Source of the DNA: Narthecium ossifragum
Lineage: Eukaryota > Streptophyta > Magnoliopsida > Dioscoreales > Nartheciaceae
Direction: 5' to 3'
Length of the DNA stretch: 64,000 nt
NCBI GenBank assembly: GCA_963920575.1
Contig: OY986969.1
Coordinates: 17,159,288 to 17,223,287 of the forward strand
Position numbers and translations under genes: made by a program. Shown here in pieces: positions 23,465 through 36,135 of this stretch. Every line of letters begins with the position of its first letter. Position 1 is the first letter of the stretch. Under the pieces are notes generated by a model that made no database searches, was not told the DNA's origin, and saw only the letters and a list, made by a program, of their open reading frames with translations.

Positions 23465-24398
23465 GATTAAGGGGGTTTAGTGAGAGAGAGTTATTGGGTG
23501 GTTATTAGGGGTGGGGATAACATTATATGAATAATATATGTTATATATATTAAAATATATTTAATAAAGTTATGTAAACATTAAAATTATGTGAACATTA
23601 TTTTAATCTCAATAAAGTCATTATATTATTTTAATCTCAATAATATATATATATATAATTCATATAATGTTCACATAATGATGTGATAAAGTTACATTTT
23701 AATATATATTAAAATATTAAAATATTAAATATATTATTCATATAATGTTATATATATAATTCATATAATGTTCACATAATGATGCAATAAAGTTAAATTT
23801 TAATATATATTAAAATATTATATGTATTACATATAATATTTTAATATATATTAAAATTTAACTTTATTGCATCATTATGTTAACATTATATGAATTATAT
23901 ATATATATATTATTGAGATTAAAATAATATAATAACTTTATTGAGATTAAAATAATATTCACATAATTTTAATGTTTACATAACTTTATGGCCAAAAAGC
24001 ACTTTGATACCCTGTAGTTTCATGATTTTGCAGTTTAGTACCATATAGTTTAAAAATGATAAAAACATACCCAAAGTTACAAAATTGTGCAGTTTGATAC
24101 CAACCAGCTAACTCCGTTAGTTCAATTGACGGAAAAACATTTTTTTATTAATTTTGACTGGATTGAAACGATTTTGACCCGAAAAGGCATTGTTTTTATC
24201 AATTGACTCATACCGAGCTCCTCCGCCGGAAGTCCCTCCTGGCGCCGACCACTTCACCACCGCGTAGCTCTCCCCCACCACTACCCCTTTTGTACAGCAG
24301 ACATAGCCATCGTCGTCCTCCTCCTCGCTGGAGAGCCAGCCGCTATCCTCCGACGAGCAGCTCGGTCGCCGGGGAATGGGTGGGTGGCAGCTGGAGAG

Positions 24399-26199
24399 TG
24401 ATGTCGCTCAAATGTGTCACGCACAGCGGTCGCGGTGCAGTACAGCATAAGAGAGGTCGAATCCCACAGAGAGACAAGCAGGAAAGATCCAGAAATACAA
24501 ATAACAATGAATTGAAAACAATGAAAAAAGCTAACTAAATTAAATTAGATCAAAGGATTAATGATAATGTAATGTTAACTAAAGATATCAGGCTTTTGAT
24601 AAGGCTAGGCTTCAAGAATCACTTCACTCGGATTAAGGTTCTTCTCTTCTCAATGGTTCATATAATACTCAGTTAAGGGATTCACATCCCAATCGCCTTA
24701 ACCGGAAGATATAGAATTATGAATCTGATAAAATATAAATATCTCTTCCTATGATTGGTTCTTCCTTTTTATAGTTCTAACTTCATCCAACCAAACCTAA
24801 GAATACACGATACCGGCTGTCACTACAGGCAACGCGCAGCAAAAGTTCATCAGGACAAAGCCCTAACTCTAACCGGATCTCTAAGAATACACAATACCAA
24901 CTCTCACAATCGGCAATGCATAGCAAAGATCTCACGGTATAGAGCCCCAACCTTATCTAACCAGATCCCTAAGAATACACAATACCAGCTGTCACTACGG
25001 GCAATGCATAGCAAAGGTCTCACGAGACTCGATAGGAGAATCAAAGGAGATAACTATGGGATCACAATATCATAAAAGAAGCATGGCTGGATTTATAATA
25101 ATGTTTAACCACAAAGCAATCTTTGAAGATCCAATACATAAGAAGAATTTAACAATAAAGATTAAAAACTATGAACCACTGTTGGAGAAGAAGCCCTAGT
25201 CCTCGCTAGATCATTCGTCCGCCATGCCCGCGGATTACTCGGCCATGGATGGAGATTCCTCCATCTTCTTCCTTTGGGAAACACCCAGAAAAGAGCCTCC
25301 AAAAACGTCCAAGAAGTCCCCCCTGATTAGCCCTAAGTTTCCTATTTATAGGGTCCAAGAATTAGTAAACTCGGATTAATCAAAACCGTTGATTTTCGTC
25401 ACTGGGCAAGTCCGATCGATCCTTCTCGGGATGTTGGATCGATTGGTCTCTTGAGATCTCCAATCTTCTAGCTTCGCCCGTGTCCGATCGATCGGACTAA
25501 GGGAGTCGGATCGATCGATTTCGTAAAAATCCTTCGTCTCTGGCTCTTCCCGAGTTCGATCGATGGACGGATCGATCGAACTCTGCTCCTCTAAAAAGCA
25601 TACGTTCTGTCACCCTTTAATTCCCAAGTCCGATCGATCGAATTATGAGTGTTGGATCGATCGGATGCATAAAAATCCACATTCTCTGGGTATTTTTGAG
25701 TCCGATAGATCCAACTCTAGGAGTCGGATCGATCGGGCTCAGTAGGAGTGATGGTTCGATCGATCGAACCATATTCAGCCAAAAACTATATGTTCTGTCA
25801 CGGTTTTGCCAGGTCCGATCGATCGGACCTTCGCTCGGACTTCCAGCTTATTTTCCTTTCTGCCATTCAGACTGCGCATTGATACTGAAATTGCCGTAAC
25901 TTCTTCTAGGAAACTCGGAATCACGAACCGTAAAATTCCCCAGAATCTAGACTTCAAGAGCTTTCCAACCATATATGGTACATCATCTGATTCTTCATGA
26001 GCAGGTACAGATTAATTGTTGAAGTTGATCCATATACTCTTTTTAGCTTCTTTTAGCTCCAATTTCCTGCATTTTCCAAACAACCACGTGAAGCAACATT
26101 TAGATATAAAAATAGTAATAAAGATGCTGATTAAGGATAATAATCTAGCAATTGAGATGATTTTAAGGTTGTTCAGAGTGCACTTTCATGCACTCATCA
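24399..26199 (-). mobile_element. Solo LTR I (1,801 bp) inside MULE M
   Basis: TGATGTCGCTC at the left and CACTCATCA at the right, with a perfect GAGAG duplication (24394-24398, 26200-26204). Read on the minus strand it begins TGATGAGTGCATG, like LTR K (TGATGAGTCAC); both also end with GAGCGA-type tips, so the two are probably related families. Inside are direct repeats of AAGAATACACAATACCA (24800-24985) and an array of about nine CCGATCGATC-type palindromes (25410-25825). No ORF. Confidence 0.9.
25410..25830. repeat. Irregular array of GTCCGATCGATCGGAC-like palindromes in LTR I
   Basis: GATCGATC cores flanked by TCCG/CGGA, spaced about 40-70 bp, often with the palindrome complete (25745-25770, 25812-25828). 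Similar GATCGATC clusters lie in the U3-like part of A, B, D, F and H, although the surrounding sequence is unrelated. Confidence 0.8.
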
Positions 26200-27890
26200 G
26201 AGAGCCAGCCACTTCTCCTCCCAGCGCCAGAGATAACCGGAGCTCTCTCTCGCGACGGCGTTGTCTTCGACGTCGGCATCGCCAGCGGCACTGGGTGGGT
26301 GGCAGCTGGCGGCGGGGACAGCCACCAAGGTGGAGCTGAGGCGAGGGTACGCCGGGATCCATGGCAGCGAAGGAAGGGAGGGGGGCCGGAGAAAACAGAG
26401 CACGGTAAATGATGAAGGCTGCCAGTGGAGGGAGGGGAGATGAAGGCTGGAGGTACGGCCGGTGAAGGAAAAGAGAGAGAAAGGCAGCGAAGGAAGACGC
26501 CGGCCGGTGAAGGAAAAGAGAGAGAAAGGCAGCGAAGGAAGAGCAAAAGCCATGGTCGCCGCCGTGAGATGGAAACATGGTGTCGGTGAAGGAGAGGCTC
26601 TGTGGAGGTTAAGGAATGGCCGGCGTAGATGGAAGTGGAGCACGGTGGAGGAAAAGACAGAGAGGGAGGGAGGCGCCGGCCTTGGTCGCCGGCGCCGGTG
26701 GTCAGAACCCATGGCAAAAGCCATGGCGTCTTCCGGTAGGTGGGAAACAGAGAGATGTAGGGGGTGGATGGCGAAATTAATAAAAAAAATACCACATCAG
26801 CGAAAAAAATGGCCACATCAGCTTAAAAAACTGGTTAAAATTAAAAAAACATGGTCAAAATTAGTAAAAAAATAATTTTCCGTCAAATGGACTAACGGAG
26901 TTAGCCGGTTGGTACTAAACTGTATAGTTTGGTAACTTGGAGTATTGTTTTGCTATTTTTAAACTACGTGGTACTAAACTGTAAAACCATGAAACTACAG
27001 GGTACCAAAGTGCTTATTGGCCTAACTTTATTGAATATATTTTAATATGTTCACAAGGTATATAGAAAATGCACCGCAGATGGGTGCATCGCGTGAAACG
27101 GTCATTTTAGCTGTTTCACACGATGCACCATTTTAGCCTCAAAACGCATCATACAGTGTATGCATCAATAGATACATGCGTCAATCAAACAGGGGATCGT
27201 AGGATTAGGATGCATCGCTCGCTCGTGCGATGCTTCACTGACCCAAACAGGGCCTTAATGTCATGAATATTTTAATCCGGCCATCACTCCCCTTCTTCTC
27301 TCCATCTCTCACGGTGGCGATCAAGCTTCTCCAATGCCGAAATCTCGACGCCATCGACGCCCGTCAAGATGGAGTCATCTCCGCCGCTGGCGCTATGGAA
27401 TGAGACACTGGGAGCTCAACGCCATCGTTCCTCCTTCTTCTTTTCTCTCTCCCTCTCTCTTACGGTGGCCATCAAGGTTCTTTGACGTTGGGAACTCAAC
27501 GCCGTCATTGCCCGCCGAGATCGAGTCATCTTCAACGCCAGAATCTCAAAGTGGCGATAAAGCATTGGCTCTGGTCTAACGATACGATAACTTCTCATAT
27601 TGAAGATTTAGTTGGAGGCTTTAACAATTTCTTAGGCAGGAGAGGAAATAAAGGAGGAAGCTTGCTGAGGCACCTCGCATAGCTGATTTCTTCTTCTTCT
27701 TTTTCTGATTGATTTTTACTTGTATCAGTTCTTCAAATTCTTTGCGTTTCTTTTGTTGAACTTTTGTTGTATATCAAACAAAATGTAACTTCGACAATTG
27801 AATTATGCAAAGATTCATGTACCAGTTGTTCAATTTTCTCATTGTTGTTCAATTTTTCCATGGGTTAAACGCTATAAAGGGTAGAGATTT

Positions 27891-29314
27891 TGTTACCGAG
27901 AAAAATACCCAAGCGTCGGCTGAAGTATACCCATCATCTCAAGCGATCGACGATCGCTAAGTCAAACACGTGGCACCAATCTAACGGGTATAGCACATGC
28001 AACACTATATGGACGCAACAGTTGGACGAACCAGCAACTGGGTTAGTGGAAACGTCACGTACTAGACCACGTGGGAAAAACTTCGACCAATGGGACGAGA
28101 CGCGCATTAAAGGTCACTCGGCGTCCATGTCCAAATGTCATAATCACGCCGCCTCAGCATTTATTACAATGCAATCCGACGGTACGATACTCGAAAGGTC
28201 GAGTTTTCTTTTATAACCCAAACCCAAGGGGCAAGGCACTCCACGTGAGTATGGATCTCAGAGCCAAACGATCTCGAGGTCAGATCACCTATGTGAAACC
28301 AATCTCGAGACCAAACAACCTCGATATCGAGGCAATAAACAATCCCGAGGCTGAGGCACTTGAGGTCGAGGTACTAAACAATCCCGAAGCTGAGAAACTC
28401 AAGGTCGAGGCATGAGGCATTAAGCAACCCCAAGGGCAAAGCACCTTACAGAGTTATTTATCCAGAGTCATACAACCTCAAGGTCAAGGCAATATATGAA
28501 GTCGGACCATCATGAATACACATGGACCACCGTGATCCCACGATCTACCCAACCACGCCCAAAAAAGCGGAAGCGTAGGAAGTAAGATCAACTAAACAGT
28601 TATTCTGAGTTGGACACGTGCCTAGATACCAGCGAGATCCGACCCACGATGAAGACTATGAAGAGTCGTGGGTCGTCGGTCATGGGTAATGGCTAGAGAT
28701 TGCCACGTGGAAGAGACAATCGGAAGTATAAAAACTTTGAAGACAGAGGAAGAAAGGACCCCTCTCAACTGCAATCAGAACTTTTTTTTACTACTGTTTC
28801 TTCAACTACTATACTAGTCTATACTTTTAGGATTTTTCCTACAAGTTCTCTTCCTTGAAGCTGTAATCCATCAGTTCTTGTTTCAATGGAAGTAAGTATT
28901 TAGTTTTCCTGGTTTACTTTACTCGCTTTCTTTAACTCTAAGAGTAGTGTAATCAATCTTATGAATAGCTCGATTACGTCTTAGGAGTAGCTCGATTAAC
29001 TCTCAGAAGTAGCTTAATTATTTCTCAGGAGCAATATAAACATCATTAGGAGTAGTCCAATACTTCTAGGCATAACATTAATTCTAGGAGTAGCGCATCC
29101 ATCTTTAAGAATAACCCAGTTCATCTAGTGATAATTAAACCATTAAAAACTATAAAAATCCACTTACATTTAGACTTCAATTTTTTCCTAAAAAGCCCTC
29201 TTAATTAAGACACAGCTGAATTCACATTCCCTAATGATATCCATGTGTTACGGTTGGCACACCTAATATGCCTGGCGACCACGTATCCATCTCGGATACA
29301 TTTTTTTCACAACA
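27891..29314 (+). mobile_element. Solo LTR W (1,424 bp) in the interior of P
   Basis: TGTTACCGAG to TTTTTCACAACA with a perfect GATTT duplication (27886-27890, 29315-29319). An AAGTATAAAAACT TATA context at about 28725 gives the plus orientation. Repeated CGAGG-type pentamer phrases (28260-28420) and AGGAGTAG phrases (28980-29100) fill it. The tips resemble Ty3/gypsy LTRs, but there are no coding parts to prove this. Confidence 0.88.
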
Positions 29315-30356
29315 GATTTCTCGAGTAACTTATAATCTGATATGGTTTATGTGATCATAGCATGCAGTAGGCTCTGAGGTGGCAGTGAAGATGGATGGAT
29401 CTCAAAACAATACAAGATCCATCAAACATGAAACCAACCATCTAAGCTACGATGGCAACACTAATAGTGATGGAAGAGGCACACAACATGTCACGCCCTG
29501 ACCCAAAAAACCCATCCGGTCCGAGGCGTGAGGATTCCTAATCTATTTAATCCATTTGTGGCATATTTATATAACAATTATCACAACTAATTTAAACAAT
29601 TAATTTGGGCTAAAACTGTACTCTCCAATATTAAACCAAAATGTACTGGTACAATATTATCAAAACTTCTCGAAGAGGGAAATTATACATTTAACATAAT
29701 TCTCGAAGGATGTTTATAAACAAAACTGTCAAAAATACAATAGGATATTCAGAAACTTCAAACGCTTCCAGAAGTCGACGCGCCACCAAAAGCTGATCCG
29801 TTAGGAGCTATGGAAGCGTTCACACCTACACTTGCAAACACAACCATGGTAGAAACGAGTAATAAGCTCAACGGAATTCTATACTACGTCACTTACAAGA
29901 AAAAAGAACTACAACCGTGCCATCTCCCTCTGCCAAGCCTATGATGTAGCTAACTACATTAAAAGAAAAGTAAACCATGATGAGGATCACGCTAGCTCTG
30001 AGCGCTCCTCGAAGTGTGCCCAACGAAGAACAAACTGGGTTTTCAGTGCATTTCCAATGCATCCCAAACTCCAAGACTGGTGAGAAACCACCCCAAGGCG
30101 TAACAACAAATAAAACACCTTAAACTCGACACAAGGGAAACGACACGACCTCTAAACCTCAAACACTATGATATGTAGCCAGCTAAACAAACACCTCGAT
30201 AATGCAATGATCACAGTAACAATCTCACTCTAGACCTTACTACCCAGCCTCGGTCTTAAGGCTAGATCCGAGCTGCCCGAGCCCTCGGATCGGCGATCAA
30301 CCCATCACCCACGTCCTAACATTTATGCTTCTAATGCAATCAAATGCATGCAATGT

Positions 30357-30678
30357 CCAGCTCTTCTGTAGTGGCCCCCAGTTGTTCGTCCTGTGGCGGC
30401 TCGTCGACATCAGGTCATGCTTGAGGATCAAGAGGGCTTTTGCTGTGCTTTTCTGGAGACTTCTGATGACGTAACTTTTTGAGGACTGATATATGTAAAT
30501 TTTGATATAACTCTGATGTATATACAGTTTTTGGATTGTGATGGAATAGTAGATGTTAGATTTACTTCTGCTCTCTGATTGATTATTATAACTGTTTCCG
30601 CCAGTTTGATGTTAGTAGATGTAGGAAACCTCCCTTCGTGTCCCGGTCCGGATGGGTTTTCTGGACTGGGGCGCGACA
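30357..30678 (+). mobile_element. Fragment Q: 3' end of a D-type LTR-like element
   Basis: About 320 bp in plus orientation, from CTCTTCTGTAGTGGCCCCC to CTGGGGCGCGACA. It corresponds to 10890-11207 of D with substitutions. The 5' part is missing and no target duplication is visible. It is a truncated remnant inside N, which is in the opposite orientation. Confidence 0.75.
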
Positions 30679-31363
30679 ATACTTACATAATTAATATTTA
30701 AAAACATGCAACAAGATATCATAACAATATACAAGATTGGGCGTAGCATATAGCTCGCCAAGGGTGTACATAGCAATGATCTAAGGAAAACGAATATTGT
30801 ATTCTACACATCCCAAGGGGCGTGACCCCCTCGGTTCACACCCACATGCCACACAAGGTCTACACATATAATAACATATAAATAATACGATATTGGAAAT
30901 TTTGATTAATCGAATTAAAGCAAACGAACTACTAACTTCAAAAAACAATAACGTTCAATCTAACCGTCCAATTGAAGTGAAACTTGATATGCCCACTCAA
31001 TGACAAACCCCAAATCACGTACCGATAGATCGGATCAATCAGATAACGAACAACCACTTAATTTCACTAATTAAAATGACTGCTCTGTTTTGCACAGCCA
31101 TCCCATTTAATTCACTAAACATTATACATAAATCTGAAAAATGTGAAACCAGTTGGAGTTGAAAGCTAACTCAGATATCTACAACTTTCATGTTGAAGAT
31201 CAACTGAGATCATGAATGTACAGCTCTGTAATCAAGCTCAAATATAGTTGTTCTAATTAAAACAGAATTCCGAGAATAAATCAAGGCAAAACCCACTTAA
31301 ATCTGGTTTAAATCCAATCAAAATCCAATCAAACCTCAAACAGATATTAAACATACCTAGGAC

Positions 31364-34300
31364 CAAGGATTGCCGTGCCGAGGCACGTGCCGTGTCGGCC
31401 CTGGCCGGCACCGGCACGTGCCGCCGGCACGGCCTATTAGACGTTTGGCACGGAGTTTTGACCATCCAGGATATTTATATTTGATATTTTAGATTGATTT
31501 GGATGTTTTTTGAGATCTTTGAACACTCAAAATAAAAAATAACATATGTAGAGGTCGATAATGAGCTATTTATTATATTGCTCATTACAATTACATAAAA
31601 TATAACACATGTCATGCCCTCCACCAATGATATTGATCCTCCTGATTTATAGGTCGATGAAGTTTGACCCCCTTAGTAGTTTGCAGAAACTCTAAATACT
31701 GTGTGAATGTGGTTCCAGTTGAATAGAGTTCATCAAACTCTATGATCAGGTCTGCAAAATGGTTAGGTTGATTCTCGAAAGTTATATCCTTGAACATGCC
31801 ATACCCAAAAGCTGCAGACGGAGGATATGTTGAAGACTGCTCAGAATAGAATGACTGCTGGCTCTGAGATTCAGATGAACCATACTGAGGATAGCCATAA
31901 AAATCATAGCACTGGGGTCCCACACTGTGACGAGCAGGAACTGGCATAGGGTACTGGTAATCTCCAAAGCTCTGCGATGAAGAATAGGCATCAGATCCGT
32001 ATCTCGCACTCGCAGAGTGGAAGGGGTGATGATAAGAAGGAAGCGTGGATGATGAAGTGGTATCAGCGAGACTCTGTCGCATGTCGGAATAATCATGCTC
32101 AGCATCTTGCTGTTGGCGGCCTTTACGCCTCCCGTACACCAGGTGCCGTGAATCTCGCTCTCCGTGGTCTTCATCTTGTGTAGCATGAGTGTACCTCTGC
32201 TCCTCTGTGAACATCAAGCCACCGTCTCTCCTCTGAGGCTGCGTAGCAGGGATGCACGTGTCATTTCCATCATCACTATCGGTGCTGCTGTCGTCGTCCT
32301 TTGACTGATGTGTGCTGGCTGATCGAGTGACCTCCCTGCTAGCAGTATCCCGTGCACCTGTACTTTGTCTGGATGACTGGCTTTTTTGAAATTTACCACC
32401 CGCACCTCGTACTCCCTCATGCATTAGACGATCAAATTCGGCATCGGAATCGACTTCGTCCTGGGTTGCCGCTTGAGCAGGAGAGGCAGGAACCCTAGAA
32501 GTATCAGGAGCAGCCTCTTGTTGCACTGATGGAGGTCTGACATGCCATGCCACCCAGCCTTCAACATCCATATTCTGCAAACCCGCCTGCTCAATAATGT
32601 ACCTATCTGGTCGAGGTGGATCACCTGGCTCATCTAAGACTGGCGCCCCCATGTTTTCGGTAGCCTGCACCCAGTCTACAATGGGGTCGTCTTCTTCCCT
32701 GAAGACCGCGTCGATCACATCAGGATCCCCAATGTCTCTCTCTGCATTCTCGGTGACGTACCTCAGTCGAAGTCTCATGTTGTAATGAACATATACCAGC
32801 TTCTCCAACCGAGCGTATGACAGCCTGTTCCGCACTTTTGTATGAATTAGTGCGAATGTGGACCAATTGCGTTCGCACCCACTAGATGATACAGTTTGTG
32901 ATAGGATGCGAATGGCAATCTTTCTCAAATTTGGTGCCGACTCTCCATATTGGATCCACCACTCAGCTGTGATATAAAATATTCTATTAGAACTCCACTT
33001 CGGAGTTATTTTTGTGTGATATTCAATTATAAGCTACAAAATCGCATCTTACTAGGATCAGTAGAATATCTCCCATTTATAGCCGAGGCCTCTCCGAAAG
33101 ATCCAGCCGCATCTCTGAATTTCATTCCCTGATATCCATTTTTGCATATTTTGCGTAAGTTTTCGAGTATTATTTGAATAATAATCAGAGATAAGTTGTA
33201 ATGTACAAAGAAAAATACCTCGTTTATCGCCAAGTTGCATGCCGATGCATCTTGCTCTAGCCTGATGATACAATTCCGCAAAGCTCGCAACAGCAGATCC
33301 TCGGTAGCAAGATTGTAGCGGTACTGGTATGCTGGATTTAGATAATATCCTGCGCGATGCAAATCGCGCCCCATTTGTGCATCCCAGCGACGCTCAATAA
33401 TCTTGATGATACTCTCACAAGCCGTTGGGGCAACCCTCTGTATCTCCTCTTTCGCTTGTTCCATCCTACCATATAGGTAACCCATCTGAGCTTTCGTCTC
33501 AATATCAGCCATGCGGAGAACGGAGTAGAGAGGTTCTACTACCCGGACTGTTTCATTCACCGTCTCCCAAAATCTGTTTGACATTATAGTCTTCAGTCCA
33601 ACCATCTTCTGTTGGATAGACTTCAATGCAATGAAATGTGTCCCAAATCTTGTAGGACCAGGCCGGATGAGCTCTCCCTCGGTGTATTTTTGCATCATGG
33701 TATGCACGGGAAGATGGTTGTATATGAATCGAGAGATTTGCTGCGCTTGTGCCACTATTTTGCTTATCTTCTTCTGCTTCCCTATATCATGCAGCATCAG
33801 ATCAATACAATGTGCGGCGCAAGGGGTCCAATATAAATGCTCCTTCCTCTCCATGAGCATTTCTCCAGCTTTCTTGAAATTTGCACCATTGTCAGTGATA
33901 ATCTGCATCATATATGCAATCAACCATTATTAATTTCCTAACTCCTACATAATGAAATTTAAAAATGGATACCTGAAGGATTTTGAATCTACCTACACAA
34001 CATATCTCTCCCCTACGTCTTTGACAACTTGCTCCATGAGACGATAGATGTAGTTTGCATCATGGATTTCGCCGGAGGCATTGACAGACTTGTGGAACAC
34101 CACCTTTCTGTTGCAGTAGACGAGAAAATTGATGATGGACATTCTCGTCGGTCCTGTCCAGCTGTCGCACATCAGTGTAACTCCATATCTGTCCCATTGC
34201 CTCCTGAAGCCATTGATATACTCCCGCATCTCATTGACTTGCTCATCTAGATACTTGCCGGCTATTTCTTTAGGTGTGGGAGGCTCAATCCCAGGCCCAT

Positions 34301-36135
34301 GCTTTTGTATAGAACTTATCATGGACCGAAAGTATGTATTAGCTGCAGCAAAAGGAGGAATGTGAGAGAAATGAAACCACCGAGCAATGGCACGACCGAT
34401 TTCCCTCTTCTTGCCCCCCTTGTAATCGTCGACCCGTCGCTGCCTGGAGTCCTGGCTAGGGAACGCATGAGGGTCAAAGTCTCTGATATTGGCTGGCGAT
34501 GGTCTCTTGTTCCCTCCTCCTCTCCTCATCGATCCGAACATACCGAGAATCGACGAACCTTTGCTTTGTTTTCGAGGAGGTGAACGAGAGGAGCTATGGG
34601 CTCCAGAACCGGCCTCATATGATGAAGGTCCGAAACGTGCTCTGTGCCTCTGGACCTCCTCCGCCTGCCATTGCTCGTCCTCCGCCTGCCGTGCCTCATA
34701 GAGGGATGCGTCGATGGCGGCGCGTAACTCTGGATCATCCTCCGCATCCTCGTATTGATCCCGAACCGAGTATTCAGCCGCTAGTCTGTCTATGTCCTCC
34801 CTCTTGTTCCTCATAGCTTTTTTAGCTTGCTTCACACTATCAAGTTCGGCTCGCAAGGATCGTCTGATCTCTTGGGGCACTTTTGAACATTTTGCCACGT
34901 TACTGTCATTACCGGCTATATGTGCCTTCAGTCGGCTGACGCCACCTCCTTTGCCCATCATGTGACAATAGTTACATACCCATCCATATCTATTTCCAGG
35001 AATATGTTCCCCATGCTGCCACCCAATATCATCTTCACGTGGTTTTGAAGCCATTCTAGATAATGACTGAAATCATAAGATATTTAAAGAGGAAAATTAT
35101 GAAAAGCTACAACATGCATTACAAATTTTATTTCTCATTTACTAGATTTTTTCTGGATTTTATAATATTTTAATAAATTAATTAATTAATAATTAAAAAT
35201 AATTTAGATTAAATAAAAAGTATTTTTTATAATTCGAAATTAAATAAAATGCCAACATATATCAAATCTTTGATTTCGTCACTAAACAAAAGTAATATAT
35301 TCATTTCACCAAAAAAGCACGCAACAGATGAATGAGAAGTAATTGCTGGAAAGATGTTAGCTGAAAAAGAAACATTTAAGTTGTTTTTAGCACATTGATT
35401 ATATTTAGTACTAAGGATTTTGAAATTTGAATATGCTTATTTTTTTTAATTAAATTAACACAAAAAATATGTTGAGCAAGCAGGGATTCACACAATGACA
35501 CAAGTATATAGATTAAATGTACTAAAAATAAATTTGGACAATAAGACAGAATTTAAATAAAAAACTAAAAAAAAAATGGGACATGTGTCAAATACTTGGG
35601 AGAACTGTCAGCCAAGATTATTAAAGAATCACCCAAGCTTATTAAAGTATTAAATAACCCAATATTTAACCCACTTACCTTGGACTTGGGAGAACTCTCC
35701 CGTAGCTCCCTGCCTCCCCTCTCCTTCACTCTCCCAGAGCTCCCGAAAGGACCCCTAGGCCCTCCCCTTCTCGGCGTGAGGCGTGAGGCGGCAGCAATAA
35801 CTGGTAAGTTACTCCTCTCTCTCTCCTCTCCTCTGCTCTCTATTTTCCCCTATCTCCTCCTCTCCTCTCTATTTTCCCCCATCTCTCCCCTCTAACCTCT
35901 CCTCTGCTTTACTTTTCTCCCTGCCTCCATTATTGCGCGTGGGAAGGGTGTTGCTGACCGGCACCACCCAGTTGCCGATCGGCAAACTGATGTATCGACC
36001 GGCACCAGCCTGTGCCGGTCGACTCAAGGTCGAACCGGAGTGAGCCAGAGCCGGTCTTCGTTTTCGAGCCGGTATCCTACCGGCTCGATATTTGCCGACC
36101 GGCACAAAGGTTGCCGGTCGGCTCGGAAATCCTTG
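31364..36135 (-). mobile_element. hAT transposon R, 4,772 bp, apparently complete, with perfect 8-bp TSD
   Basis: Flanked by CCTAGGAC at 31356-31363 and 36136-36143. Tips are CAAGGATTGCCG (left) and CAAGGATTTCCG (right end read on the minus strand). Both subterminal regions (31364-31440 and 35950-36130) are packed with GCCGGC, GACCGGCAC and GTGCCGG words, which are likely transposase-binding sites. One gene fills the centre. The left of the promoter side (35080-35560) is AT-rich. With an intact TSD and an open transposase it is the best candidate for a recently active element here. Confidence 0.95.
31612..35054 (-). CDS. hAT-family transposase with BED finger, DUF659 and dimerisation domain
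   Basis: Exons 33999-35054, 33219-33902, 33053-33128 and 31612-32966 join in frame: 1,056 codons plus TGA at 31612-31614. Start is the ATG at 35052-35054. N-terminal BED-type zinc finger (Cys27, Cys30, His45, then Cys56), an acidic/basic coiled stretch (about 75-150), and a DUF659/RNase H-like core with Asp297 (CDSWTG) and Asp356 (TDNGANF), then CAAHCIDLML. The hAT C-terminal block follows EWW with Glu637 (GCERNWS). These match the DDE triad layout of hAT enzymes. After the dimerisation block comes an unusually long Ser/Gln/Asp-rich tail of over 300 residues. The first intron donor (33997-33998, GTGTAG) is my weakest call. A longer reading would meet a stop. Confidence 0.92.

Larger units (their letters stand above)
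23990..27022. mobile_element. Mutator-like element M (3,033 bp) with perfect 9-bp target duplication
   Basis: Flanked by TAACTTTAT at 23981-23989 and 27023-27031. The left end GGCCAAAAAGCACTTTG is inverted at the right end (GGCCAATAAGCACTTTG read on the minus strand). The TIRs run about 120 bp, including GTTTAGTACCA. The own interior (24180-24398 and 26200-26880) is GC-rich with duplicated GGTGAAGGAAAAGAG blocks near 26460-26545. It has no MULE transposase, so it is non-autonomous and possibly a Pack-MULE. The long minus-strand frames 26163-26816 are repetitive Ser/Pro-rich translations that I do not trust. Interrupted by LTR I. Confidence 0.92.
23513..27050. repeat. AT-rich inverted repeat (about 480 bp), split by MULE M
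   Basis: Left arm about 23545-23690; right arm about 23850-23989 continuing at 27032-27050. Blocks such as TTTTAATCTCAATAA and CATATAATGTTCACATAATG appear in one arm and reversed in the other. Almost wholly A and T. It could be an AT-rich MITE, but I see no clear target duplication. It was present before M inserted. Confidence 0.75.
18633..27254. mobile_element. Block O: Harbinger-like insertion (TSD TTA) in the left arm of P
   Basis: The P arm is interrupted exactly between TTA (18630-18632) and TTA (27255-27257); the intact right arm lacks the 8.6-kb insert. Termini are GGGGGCGTTTGG on the left and CAAACAGGGCC on the right. These share the TTTGG core, short tips and GATGCAT-rich subterminal sequence. 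A 3-bp TTA duplication and such tips fit PIF/Harbinger. No Harbinger transposase was seen. A second right-type end at 21205 means two related insertions may be superposed. Confidence 0.65.

Noticed and set aside
26163..26816. 217-codon minus-strand frame in MULE M
   Set aside because: Repetitive Ser/Pro/Leu translation of a duplicated GC-rich block, crossing no known domain; plausible captured DNA but not a supported gene.
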